Both the position numbers and the translations under genes were made by a program. 64,000 nt of DNA, taken from contig NZ_CP079946.1 of the NCBI RefSeq assembly GCF_019968905.1, forward strand, positions 6,669,356 through 6,733,355, given 5' to 3'. The notes under the pieces are model-generated. The model was not told the DNA's origin. It ran no database searches and was given only the letters and a program-made list of their open reading frames with translations. This DNA comes from Corallococcus sp. EGB. Lineage in GTDB: Bacteria > Myxococcota > Myxococcia > Myxococcales > Myxococcaceae. Below, one piece after another: positions 44,570-52,254 of this stretch. Each line of letters begins with the position of its first letter. Position 1 is the stretch's first letter.

Positions 44570-45003
44570 GTCCCTGACTCAATCCGAGACACAACCTGGC
44601 AGGTGGTGACGTCAACCGGCGCGCCCAGGACCGGCGAGGGCGCCTTCCCGGCCATCTCCCACCGCGGGGGTCGGATTCCCCGCAATCCCCGGGCGTGCCC
44701 GGCCGATGACGGCGCGGACCCACTTGGCGGAACCACCCAGGGAGCGGTGTTCAATGCGGACAACCTCCGGGGTTGACCCTATCGAGCCCTGCGGGGCTGT
44801 CACGTTTTTTCGTGACGCAGCAGGAGGGCCGCCCCTGAACAGGCGTCCAACCCGCCAGGCCGTCTTGGGTTCGCGGAGGTTCGTGAAACAGGTTTCAGCC
44901 CGCGCCGCTGGGACGGGGGGCCCTGACTGGGATTGCGCGCGGACGTGCGTGCCCGCGTCGCGGGGACACGTCCTCGTGGCGCTTCAGCGAAACCGGCGAA
45001 CGG
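44570..45003. other. Intergenic region, 434 bp, with an unusual T-loop palindrome
   Basis: The region lies between the kinase start and the TfuA stop and holds no convincing gene on either strand; in particular no small ribosome-binding-site-preceded ORF that could be a peptide precursor. At 44799-44816 GTCACG and CGTGAC flank TTTTTT, and just before it AGCCC/GGGCT (about 44785-44798) forms a second small stem. It must contain the kinase-operon promoter. Confidence 0.4.
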
Positions 45004-46161
45004 CTATTCGCTGTCGTCCGCCTCGGCCAGCGCGCGGGCGGCCTGCTCCCACTGGCCGCCCAGACGGGCTTCGGAGGCCAGGGCCTCGTCCCAGGAGGGA
45101 CCGTCTGGCAGCAGCCGCGATGCGTGCCGCAAGGCCAGGCGTTCCAGCGCTCGCGCTTCACACAGCCGGCGCAGCTCCAGTCCGTCGAGCCCGTTCGCGG
45201 CGAGGAAGGCGTCCCGGCGGGAGGCACGGACCTTCCGCGCGTCCCACCACGCGGCCTCCTCCTCGGCGATCTCCTCCTCTGTCGCTTCGAGACCCAGCGA
45301 CCGCACCCAGCCCGCGAGCAACGCGCGCCGCAGTCCCGCCTCCGCCCAGGCCTCCGCGTCCGGTGCGCCGCGCAGCACCTCCATCACGCGCCCGGAGTCC
45401 ACGACCTGCGAACCCACGCGCGTCACGTCCTCCATCAGGCGGCGGCGCCGCACCAGCGACGAGGGATTGCGCCGCGCCCCCGGCTGCGGTGGTACCGCGC
45501 GGCTCACGAACTCCGCGCCCGCGCGCACGCACTCGATGGCGTCCAGCTTCTTGAGGTCCTCCACTCCGCCCGCGAGCCAGGCGTCCCAGGCTTCGCGCAC
45601 GGGCCGGGTCCACGCGGGCTCCACGGCCTCGCGGATCCGCGTCCAGGTGCGCTCCTGGTAGAAGAGGCCCGCCGCCGCGTCCACCAGGGCCTGTGCACCG
45701 GAGCGGCTCAGCACGCGCGCCTTGCGTGCCTGCTCCGCCGCGTGCCGCACGTTCACCAGGGGCACGGTGAGGGGACGCCAGCCGTGTTCAGCGTCCGCGT
45801 GCAGCAGCGCCACCTCCGAGTCGTCCACCGCCACGCCGTCGCGATACCAGCCGAAGATGCGGCCCACGCCCACCATGCCGTGCGCGGACAGCTCCGCGGC
45901 GCGCAGCGCGCCCATGCTGCCTCCGCCGAACACGGCCACGCCTGCCTCCAGCGCCGCCAGCAGCTCGTGGTGCCAGACGGAAGGCTGCGCCTCGAAGACG
46001 CCGTCCACCAGCACCAATGCCCGGGGCTTGAGCGCCAGCGCCCGCCACACGTCCCCCTGCCGCGCGGGAGGCAGCACCGTGCACGGCGCGATCCGCCGTG
46101 CCTCCTCCGCCGGCAACGAGGGGCCCAGGAACACCACCAGGTCGTCCGTCCGCCGCTTCAC
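45004..46161 (-). CDS. TfuA-family protein, YcaO partner
   Basis: 385 residues from GTG 46161, which overlaps the ycaO stop codon in a GTGA junction and has GGAG at good spacing. The N-terminal half is the TfuA core: VVFLGPSLPAEEARRI, VLPPARQGDVWRALALKPRA, LVLVDGVFEAQPSVWHHELL and FGGGSMGALRAAELSAHGMV, with the conserved GWYRDGVAVDDSEVALLH. The C-terminal half is helical and variable. TfuA proteins assist YcaO enzymes in backbone thioamide formation, as in methyl-coenzyme M reductase and thioamide peptides. The coupled gene order strongly implies a working complex. The substrate is not known. Confidence 0.9.
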   Translation of the reverse strand: MKRRTDDLVVFLGPSLPAEEARRIAPCTVLPPARQGDVWRALALKPRALVLVDGVFEAQPSVWHHELLAALEAGVAVFGGGSMGALRAAELSAHGMVGVGRIFGWYRDGVAVDDSEVALLHADAEHGWRPLTVPLVNVRHAAEQARKARVLSRSGAQALVDAAAGLFYQERTWTRIREAVEPAWTRPVREAWDAWLAGGVEDLKKLDAIECVRAGAEFVSRAVPPQPGARRNPSSLVRRRRLMEDVTRVGSQVVDSGRVMEVLRGAPDAEAWAEAGLRRALLAGWVRSLGLEATEEEIAEEEAAWWDARKVRASRRDAFLAANGLDGLELRRLCEARALERLALRHASRLLPDGPSWDEALASEARLGGQWEQAARALAEADDSE

Positions 46162-47327
46162 AGGAGCTCCGACACGCGCATGCCCGGCACCACGACCTTC
46201 CACACATGAAGCCCGGGCACGGGCGCGTCCAGCGCGACGCCCGCCACCCGGCTGAAGCCCGCGCTCTCCAGCAGCGACAGCACCGCGCGCGCCTTCGCCG
46301 CCGGGGTCCTCGCGCGCCGGTCCGCCCCGTCCGGCATCGCGTCCACTGCGCGACGGGGCCGCACCTCCGCCAACGCCTGCGCGAACCCCAGCGTCGCTTC
46401 ACGGTCCGCCGCCGCCACGTCCTCGCGAGCACCGTGGATGTCCGTCAGCCGCGACTGCGCGGCCTCGAGCAGGGCCTTCAGCAGCGCCTCGTCCCGGTCC
46501 ATGGCGCACGCGTAGCCGGCCGTGAGCGGCACCGGTCCCTCATCCGCGTCCACCAGCACGGCCGCCGCCACGGGCAGCCCCACCCGTCCCCGCGTCCGGG
46601 GCGCGGGCGTCACGTCGAACAGGTAGGCGCGAAACCCGCGCTCCCGCAGCGCCGCACTCAGCGCGGCCGTGCGCGGCGCCCCGTCCACCAGCGTCTCCGG
46701 CCGCAACATCCGCCCCACCACGCCCTCCTCCGACCAGCCCTCTGGCAGCGCCCGCGCCAGCTGGTCCCGCTCCGTGGCCTCCAGCAACGCGTGCAGCAGC
46801 GCCGGCTCCGGCTCCGGATGCGCGCCGGAGCCATTCGTCGTCCACGCGACCGACACCGGCCCCAGTTCCACCGTCCCCGACGGCGGGCAGTACACGCCCT
46901 GCGCCGGCACCCAGACCCGCGCCTCCCCGTCCAGCGTGCGCGCCTCGCACCACGCCAGCCGCACCTGCGGCCCCGCGAGCCTTGGCGCCACCACCGCCCC
47001 CGCCGACCCGAGCGACTCCACGCCCCAGACCCCGTCTCCTGCCCGCTCCAGCTCCGCCCGGGTTCCCCAGCGCAGCCGCTCCGGCCGCACCGTCTCCGCC
47101 GCCCACAGCTCCGCCGTCTCGAAGAGCGCGCCCCGGGCCGCGGCCTCGAACCCGAGCCCCTTGCCGTTACATACCTGGAGCACGTGCCCCCCCGGACGCA
47201 CCGCGCAGGCAACCTCCACGCCAGTGCGGTCCAGGCCGGTGACCCGCGCGACCCGGGTCACGCCCAGGCCCCGGGCCAGGGCATCCAGAAAAGAAGGGGA
47301 GACAGAATCCATCAGGTCAGGCGACAC
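46158..47327 (-). CDS. YcaO-family ATP-dependent peptide-backbone-modifying enzyme
   Basis: 389 residues from GTG 47327 (AAGGTG upstream; ATG 47312 also possible). YcaO motifs are visible: CNGKGLGFEAAARGALFETA with the following helix, WTTNGSGAHPEPEPALLHAL, LEATERDQLARALPEGW, and PVAAAVLVDADEGPVPLTAG. These hold the ATP- and magnesium-binding acidic residues. The C-terminus (GLHVWKVVVPGMRVSELL) lacks the Pro-rich PxPxP tail of azoline-forming cyclodehydratases, which fits the TfuA-partnered thioamidating class. It is the first gene of a two-gene operon, divergent from a peroxiredoxin. No precursor peptide gene is seen nearby. Confidence 0.9.
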   Translation of the reverse strand: MSPDLMDSVSPSFLDALARGLGVTRVARVTGLDRTGVEVACAVRPGGHVLQVCNGKGLGFEAAARGALFETAELWAAETVRPERLRWGTRAELERAGDGVWGVESLGSAGAVVAPRLAGPQVRLAWCEARTLDGEARVWVPAQGVYCPPSGTVELGPVSVAWTTNGSGAHPEPEPALLHALLEATERDQLARALPEGWSEEGVVGRMLRPETLVDGAPRTAALSAALRERGFRAYLFDVTPAPRTRGRVGLPVAAAVLVDADEGPVPLTAGYACAMDRDEALLKALLEAAQSRLTDIHGAREDVAAADREATLGFAQALAEVRPRRAVDAMPDGADRRARTPAAKARAVLSLLESAGFSRVAGVALDAPVPGLHVWKVVVPGMRVSELL

Positions 47328-47433
47328 GGCGGGGCACCTTAGCGGACACCCGGCGCGGCGCGGCATGGGATGGCGGGGAAAACGTGGTAGGGGAAGGGCA
47401 ACACCCCGCCGTTGGGGATGGAGCACGCATCGA

Positions 47434-47910
47434 ATGATTGCCGTCGGAGACCTCGCTCCAGACTTCGCCGCGCTCGACTGCCACGGCCAGACCGTGCGCC
47501 TGTCGGAGCTGCGAGGCCGGCGCGTCGTGCTCTTCTTCTTCCCCCGCGCCTTCACCGTGGGCTGCACCATCGAGAACCGCGCGTTCCGGGACAACCACGA
47601 GCGGATCCGCGAGCTGGGCGCGGAGCTGGTCGGCGTCTCCGTGGACACGCTCACCACCCAGTGCGACTTCGCCGAACAGGAGGGCATCCACTTCGCCCTC
47701 CTGGGAGACGATGAGCGGCGGATCAGCCGCGCCTGGGGGGTGCTCTGGCCGGTCCTCAACATCGACCGGCGCGTCACCTTCATCATCGGCGCGGACGGCG
47801 TCGTCGAACACGTCATCCACCACGAGGTGCGCGTCTACCGCCACCTGGATGACGTGCTGAAGTACCTCCAGGCCCACCCCGCCCCGGGCGCCCCCTCCGC
47901 CTCCGCCTGA
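47434..47910 (+). CDS. Peroxiredoxin (PrxQ/BCP-like) lacking the usual resolving cysteine
   Basis: 158 residues from ATG 47434. The thioredoxin-fold core has the peroxidatic Cys44 in FPRAFTVGCTIENRAFRD. In PrxQ/BCP a resolving cysteine stands five residues later; here that position is Arg49. Cys77 (TTQC) or Cys16 could take the role, or the enzyme may be 1-Cys. The end contains the normal VTFIIGADGVVEHVIHHEV strand. It reduces hydroperoxides using thioredoxin or another thiol donor in the cytoplasm. It is divergent from ycaO. Confidence 0.88.
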   Translation: MIAVGDLAPDFAALDCHGQTVRLSELRGRRVVLFFFPRAFTVGCTIENRAFRDNHERIRELGAELVGVSVDTLTTQCDFAEQEGIHFALLGDDERRISRAWGVLWPVLNIDRRVTFIIGADGVVEHVIHHEVRVYRHLDDVLKYLQAHPAPGAPSASA

Positions 47911-47963
47911 GCCCCCGGCCCGCCCGCCTGCCCGGTAGCAGACGTCTTCCCGCGCATCCCCCA

Positions 47964-47985
47964 CGGAAAATGCGGGCCGGAAAAT
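47964..47985 (+). repeat. Direct repeat upstream of the ECF sigma operon
   Basis: CGGAAAAT occurs at 47964-47971 and again at 47978-47985, a 14-bp period, 33 bp before the sigma-factor start. In such GC-rich DNA this A-run repeat stands out and could be a promoter element or regulator-binding site for the operon. Confidence 0.4.
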
Positions 47986-48017
47986 AACCTTCCGCCCCCT
48001 GGAGGGTTGGAGCCCCT

Positions 48018-48632
48018 GTGAGCGGACGGGTCCTAGGACTGGTGCGGCCCGATGGGGCCGTGAGCGCTCTCTCGGATGAAGCCCTGTGCGGGGCCTTCCT
48101 CGCGGGGGACGCGACGGCGTTCGGCCAGCTCTTCGAACGGCACCGGGGGCTCGTCTTCTCGCTGATGCGCCGCTACACCGTGAGCGCGGAGGACGCGGCG
48201 GACCTGACGCAGCAGGCGTTCCTCCGGGCCCTGGAAGCGTCGCGGCGGGTGTTCTCGCGCTTCACGCCCACCACGCCCACGCCCTTCCGGTCGTGGCTGG
48301 TGCGGGTGGCGCTCAACCTGGCGAAGAACCACGCCCGCCAGGGGCTGCGGTGGCGGCCGGTGCTGGTGGGGCCGGTGCTGGACGACGTGGCGGCGGATCC
48401 GGGCGAGGGCGCGGACGCGTCCCTGGAGCGCACCCAGCAGGGCCAACGGGTGCGCCAGGCGGTGCTGGCCCTGCCCCGCCGTCAGCGCGAGGTGCTGACG
48501 CTGCGGGTGGACGGCGGGCTGCCGTTCAAGGACATCGCGGAGACGCTGGGCATCACGGAGAACAACGCGAAGGTGCAGTTCCACCACGCGGTGAAACGCT
48601 TGAAGGCCGACGTAGCCGGGGAGACGCAGTGA
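48018..48632 (+). CDS. ECF-type RNA polymerase sigma factor
   Basis: 204 residues, GTG start after GGAGG. Region 2 covers about residues 38-105 (FGQLFERHRGLVFSLMRRYT, EDAADLTQQAFLRALEASRR, PFRSWLVRVALNLAKNHAR) and region 4 about 145-200 (AVLALPRRQREVLTLRVDGG, LPFKDIAETLGITENNAKVQ). Region 3 is absent, as expected for ECF factors. The next gene encodes a zinc-binding anti-sigma factor and starts within the stop codon (TGATG), so the two are co-translated. A cell-envelope stress role is likely given the third, periplasmic gene. Confidence 0.93.
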   Translation: MSGRVLGLVRPDGAVSALSDEALCGAFLAGDATAFGQLFERHRGLVFSLMRRYTVSAEDAADLTQQAFLRALEASRRVFSRFTPTTPTPFRSWLVRVALNLAKNHARQGLRWRPVLVGPVLDDVAADPGEGADASLERTQQGQRVRQAVLALPRRQREVLTLRVDGGLPFKDIAETLGITENNAKVQFHHAVKRLKADVAGETQ

Positions 48633-49177
48633 TGGGTGCGTGCGTGGAATACGAGGAACTGGCGAGCCTCCACGCCGCGGAGGCGCTGGAGGGCGAGGAG
48701 GCCGCGCGCTTCCAGGCCCACCTGGAGTCCTGCGCGGCCTGCCAGGCGGAGGTGGCCTCCGCGCGTGAGGTCCTGGGCCTGGTGGCGCTGCCGCCCCAGA
48801 CGCCCGTGGAGGTGCGCGCGCAGGAAGGCCTGGGCTCCAGGACCCTGGCGGCCTGGCGCCGTGAGCAGACGCGCCGGGGGATGAGCCGCCGGGCGCTGGG
48901 CTCGCTCGCGGCCGTGGCGGCGGTGGTGGCGCTGATGCTGGGGCCCTCCGCGCTGGAGCGGTTCAAGGCGCCCCATCCGGCGGTGACGCCGGCCGCCGTG
49001 AAGTCCGTGAGCGCCCGCGACGAGTTGGACGCGCGGACGGTGGCCGCCTTCGAGGCATGGGCCGGGTTGGATCCGCTGGACGACGATGGCCCGGGATACG
49101 GCATGGACGAGGACCTGACGTGGGATGGCGACGACGCCGACCTGGACGGGGACTTCGACCTGGGAGAGACACTGTGA
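48632..49177 (+). CDS. Membrane-anchored zinc-binding anti-sigma factor
   Basis: 181 residues; its ATG overlaps the sigma stop codon. The N-terminus has the anti-sigma zinc (ZAS) motif with His30, Cys34 and Cys37 (FQAHLESCAACQAE). One transmembrane helix spans about residues 88-106 (ALGSLAAVAAVVALMLGPS). The periplasmic end is strongly acidic (GYGMDEDLTWDGDDADLDGD). It should hold the ECF factor inactive at the membrane until a signal arrives. The acidic tail could bind cations or the Spy-like product of the next gene; this is inference. Confidence 0.88.
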   Translation: MGACVEYEELASLHAAEALEGEEAARFQAHLESCAACQAEVASAREVLGLVALPPQTPVEVRAQEGLGSRTLAAWRREQTRRGMSRRALGSLAAVAAVVALMLGPSALERFKAPHPAVTPAAVKSVSARDELDARTVAAFEAWAGLDPLDDDGPGYGMDEDLTWDGDDADLDGDFDLGETL

Positions 49178-49671
49178 GGACGATGAAGCGGATGACCTGG
49201 GCGCTCGCGCTCGCGCTGCCGGTGATGGCGCTGGCGCAGCCCGGGCCGAAGGAGCTGGGAGGCCGAGACCCCGACCGCATGGCCCGGGCCGAGCAGCGGC
49301 AGCGGCTGCGGCAGGTGCTGGAGCTGGCGGACGTGCTGGAGCTGGACAGCGCGCAGGCCCTGAAGGTGGATGAGACGCTGCGCCGCTTCGAGGAGCAGCG
49401 CCGCCCGCTGCGCGAACAGGTGCGGGACTCGGCGCGCATCCTCCACCTGGCGGCGCGCGGGGACAGCGCGGCGCTGGGTCAGGTGGACGCGGCGGCGCAG
49501 AAGGTCTTCGACGCGCGGGCGCGGATCGCCGCGCTGGACCGGGAGCTGTACCAGACGCTCGCCAAGGACCTGTCCCCGCAGAAGCGCGCGCGGCTGGCCA
49601 TGGTCATGGCCCGCTCCGAGGGCGCGAAGTGGATGAAGGCCAGGGGGCCGAAGGAAGCGCGCGGCGACTGA
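49174..49671 (+). CDS. Periplasmic Spy/CpxP-like helical protein
   Basis: 165 residues from GTG 49174, which overlaps the anti-sigma stop (GTGA); ATG 49183 is an alternative. A signal peptide (MKRMTWALALALPVMALA, cleaved before QPG) is followed by a long helical, charged protein (RQRLRQVLELADVLELDSAQ, ARIAALDRELYQTLAKDLSP). The LSPQKRARL ending and the LTxxQ-like pattern resemble CpxP/Spy and heavy-metal sensor proteins that act as periplasmic chaperones and stress sensors. Co-operon with an ECF pair suggests it modulates the anti-sigma factor. Assignment is by pattern only. Confidence 0.75.
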   Translation: MRTMKRMTWALALALPVMALAQPGPKELGGRDPDRMARAEQRQRLRQVLELADVLELDSAQALKVDETLRRFEEQRRPLREQVRDSARILHLAARGDSAALGQVDAAAQKVFDARARIAALDRELYQTLAKDLSPQKRARLAMVMARSEGAKWMKARGPKEARGD

Positions 49672-49799
49672 GGCCGTCCCTCCCGCGGGTCGGAGGCGGA
49701 CGGGCGGGCACGGGCGGGGCATCCCTGGGGGCCATACCCACCGTCATGGCTGTCACCGTGTCCCGCCCCAGGGACGCGCCCGTCCTCCTGGAGATCGCC

Positions 49800-50378
49800 A
49801 TGCGCCTGCTGTCCCGTGTACTTCCCCTGCTCCTGGGCTTGGGGCTCGCGTCCTGCGCGCACGTCAAGGTCGGCACCAACTACGACCCCGCTGCCGTCCA
49901 GCGCATCAGTGACTTCCGCACCTATGCGTGGCTGTCGCATCCCCAGCAATCAAAGGACTCGCGCATCAACAACGACATCACCGACGCCCAGGTCCGGGAG
50001 GCGGTGAATAGCAACCTCCAGGCCCGCGGCTACCAGTTGGTGGATGCGGACGCGAACCCGGACTTCCTCATCGGCTGGCAGGGCGCCATCAACACGAGGC
50101 TGTCCGCGGAGACGGTGGACAGCTATTGGGGCTACCCGTGGGATCCCTTCTGGGGCGCGTACTACGGGCCCTCGCAGACGTACGTGCGCCAGTACGACGT
50201 GGGCACGCTCATCCTCGACGTGGTGGACGCCCATGCGAAGACGCTCGTCTGGCGCGGAACGTCCCAGGCGGACCTGGGCGACACCCCGAGCATCCAGACC
50301 AACAGCGGCAAGCTTCAAAAAGGCGTGGAGAAGATGCTGAAGGAGTTCCCGCCCAAGCCGCCGAAGGAGAAGAAGTAG
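49800..50378 (+). CDS. DUF4136 lipoprotein
   Basis: 192 residues from ATG 49800 with GGAG six bases upstream. The leader ends in the lipobox LASC. The mature part matches DUF4136: VKVGTNYDPAAVQRISDFRT, YAWL, then a helix VREAVNSNLQARGYQLVDAD, ANPDFLIGWQGAI and DVVDAHAKTLVWRGTSQADL. Aromatic-rich YWGYPWDPFWGAYYG lies in the middle. These lipoproteins are common in Gram-negative envelopes, function unknown. It is not tightly linked to the sigma operon (128-bp gap). Confidence 0.85.
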   Translation: MRLLSRVLPLLLGLGLASCAHVKVGTNYDPAAVQRISDFRTYAWLSHPQQSKDSRINNDITDAQVREAVNSNLQARGYQLVDADANPDFLIGWQGAINTRLSAETVDSYWGYPWDPFWGAYYGPSQTYVRQYDVGTLILDVVDAHAKTLVWRGTSQADLGDTPSIQTNSGKLQKGVEKMLKEFPPKPPKEKK

Positions 50379-50385
50379 GCGCTTC

Positions 50386-51531
50386 TCAGTGGGCGCGCCG
50401 CCACGCCCGCGTGAGCAGCACGCCCCCCAGGAGCCCGCCCACGCCCAGCAGCACCGCCAGCAGCGCGAGCCAGAGGAACACGCGGTCCACCAGCGGGGTC
50501 AGCCGGTCGAACGCGTGGTCCACCCAGCCGCGCGCCAGGCCATCCAGTTGCTGGAGCGTGGCGATCCGCTCGGCGTGCAGCGCGTCCACCACCGCCTGGC
50601 GCTCCCGGTCCACGTCCGCGAGCACCCCCTGCCGCTCGCCGGTGAGGTACGCCTGGAGGCCCAGGCGTTCGGCGTGCACCGAGTCCAGCGCCGCGCGGCG
50701 CTCGCGTTCGAGGATCGCGGGCGAGTTCGCGGCCACCGCGCCCACCCTGTCCAGCAGGTCCACCGTGCGCCCCAGCTCCGCCAGCGCGGACTGGACGGTG
50801 GGGGCCCGCAGGGCATCCACGGCGACCAGCTCCGCCTGCCAGCGCGCCTGCCGGGGCAGGCTGGTCGCATAGAGGTCCACGCGCGCGGTGAGGTCGCGCG
50901 TGTCCTCGACGAGGCTGGCGGCCGTGGAGCGCAGTCCTCCGCCCGGCACGTTCGTGAGGGAGGCCAGCAGCTCCGTGGTGGAGACGCGGGTGACGAGCGG
51001 CCCGGTCAGCGGATTCGCCGCGGCCCAGGCGTGCACCTTGTCACGGGTCTGGGTCGCGTCCTCGCGGCCGGTGACCCCGCGCCACTCGGCCTCCAGCTCG
51101 GACTCCAACGCCCCCAGCGAATCATGCGCGTGCGCCAGCAGCTCCGGCGATGCCCCCACGGCGGTGCGCGGCAGTGAGTCCTCGAGCTGGGCCAGCAGCG
51201 CCCAGGTGTCGATGAGGGCGGCCACCGGATCCGGCTGGAAGAGCGCGCTCTGCACGGCGGGCACCGCGTTGGCCTTGAAGCGCAGCATGGCCGAGGCCAC
51301 GTGCGGTGACCCGGAGCGTGCGGCCAGGTCGTCCGCCAGGGCTTCAATCAATCCGGAGAAGCGCCGGGCCAGGTCGCGCACGCGCGTGCGCATCACCGCC
51401 ACGGACAGGTCGGAGCGTCCCACGCGCGTGGTCAGCTCCGAGCGCTGCGGCGCCAGCGACGCGCAACCACCGCACAGCAGCACGAGCAGCACCACCGTCA
51501 CGACGCGCGCGGAAGGGAGAACCGGGGACAT
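50386..51531 (-). CDS. Hypothetical coiled-coil lipoprotein with C-terminal membrane helix
   Basis: 381 residues. The leader (VVTVVLLVLLCGGC) ends in a lipobox-like GGC. The body is almost entirely helical with repeated DR/ER-rich heptads, for example ERERRAALDSVHAERLGLQA, YLTGERQGVLADVDRERQAV and VVDALHAERIATLQQLDGLA. A transmembrane helix lies near the end (VFLWLALLAVLLGVGGLLGG), followed by a short basic tail. A lipid anchor at one end and a membrane helix at the other with a long coiled coil between would suit a periplasm-spanning or membrane-sensing protein. No family is recognised. Confidence 0.6.
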   Translation of the reverse strand: MSPVLPSARVVTVVLLVLLCGGCASLAPQRSELTTRVGRSDLSVAVMRTRVRDLARRFSGLIEALADDLAARSGSPHVASAMLRFKANAVPAVQSALFQPDPVAALIDTWALLAQLEDSLPRTAVGASPELLAHAHDSLGALESELEAEWRGVTGREDATQTRDKVHAWAAANPLTGPLVTRVSTTELLASLTNVPGGGLRSTAASLVEDTRDLTARVDLYATSLPRQARWQAELVAVDALRAPTVQSALAELGRTVDLLDRVGAVAANSPAILERERRAALDSVHAERLGLQAYLTGERQGVLADVDRERQAVVDALHAERIATLQQLDGLARGWVDHAFDRLTPLVDRVFLWLALLAVLLGVGGLLGGVLLTRAWRRAH

Positions 51532-51617
51532 GGGCCGGGCCCCAAGCTGCGCACGCCCTGCCCCGCCGCCGAGCAGTCCTCCGGGACGGAGCCAACGTCG
51601 GACGTCCGACTCCCGGC

Positions 51618-51640
51618 GGGCCCCCTGTCAGCAGGGGCCC
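51618..51640 (-). terminator. Stem-loop after the glutathione peroxidase gene
   Basis: Arms 51618-51627 and 51632-51640 (GGGCCCCCTG/CAGGGGCCC, one bulged C) flank TCAG, 20 bp beyond the stop codon on the minus strand. A stable candidate terminator without a clear T-run. Confidence 0.55.
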
Positions 51641-51659
51641 TGCACCGGGGGAACCGCCG

Positions 51660-52250
51660 TCACTTCTCCGCGAGCGCCTTCTCGATGGCGGCCTTCAGCT
51701 CCGGGCTGTCGGGCGTGACGCTGCTGGGGAAGGCGGCCTTCACCTGGCCGTCCTTGCCCACCACGTACTTGTGGAAGTTCCACTTCGGCTCGCCGTGTTC
51801 CCTGGCGAGGAACGCGTAGACGGGGGACTGGCCCTCGCCCTTCGTCTTGACCTTCTCGAACATGGGGAAGGTGACCTTGAAGCGCAGCTCGCAGAACCGG
51901 GCGATCTGCTCGGAGGAGCCCGGCTCCTGTCCGCCGAAGTCGTTGGACGGGAAGCCCAGGACGACCACGCCCTTATCCTTGTAGCTGTCGTAGAGCGCCT
52001 GGAGGCCCTTGTACTGCGGCGTGTAGCCGCACTCGGACGCGGTGTTCACGACGAGGGCGACCTTGCCCTGGAAGTCCGACAGCTTCTCGGGCTTGCCGTC
52101 GAGCCGGTTGGCGGAGAGCTGGTGGAAGGACATGGCTTTCTTCTCGGTCTTGTCCTCGGCGGAGGCCACCGGGGAGAGGGAGAGCACCGCTGCGGCGGTG
52201 AGGAGCAGGGAGGTTCTCATGGCGACCGCAGGATGCCGGAAGAGGCGCAT
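51660..52250 (-). CDS. Exported glutathione peroxidase family protein
   Basis: 196 residues from ATG 52250, or 186 from ATG 52220. A signal peptide (LLLTAAAVLSLSPVASA) is evident. The GPx core has the peroxidatic cysteine in NTASECGYTPQYKGLQALY (cysteine, not selenocysteine), the GFPSNDFGGQEPG motif with its glutamine, and WNFHKYVVGKDG. Bacterial enzymes of this type usually use thioredoxin rather than glutathione. The start lies four bases after the uvrA stop, so the gene is probably translated in coupling with the upstream uvrA. Confidence 0.9.
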   Translation of the reverse strand: MRLFRHPAVAMRTSLLLTAAAVLSLSPVASAEDKTEKKAMSFHQLSANRLDGKPEKLSDFQGKVALVVNTASECGYTPQYKGLQALYDSYKDKGVVVLGFPSNDFGGQEPGSSEQIARFCELRFKVTFPMFEKVKTKGEGQSPVYAFLAREHGEPKWNFHKYVVGKDGQVKAAFPSSVTPDSPELKAAIEKALAEK

Positions 52251-52254
52251 CGAT

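Noticed and set aside
44570-47433. Candidate RiPP precursor near ycaO-tfuA
   Set aside because: No short frame in the flanking gaps had a ribosome binding site, a leader-like acidic part and a Cys/Ser/Thr-rich or Gly-rich core, so none is reported.
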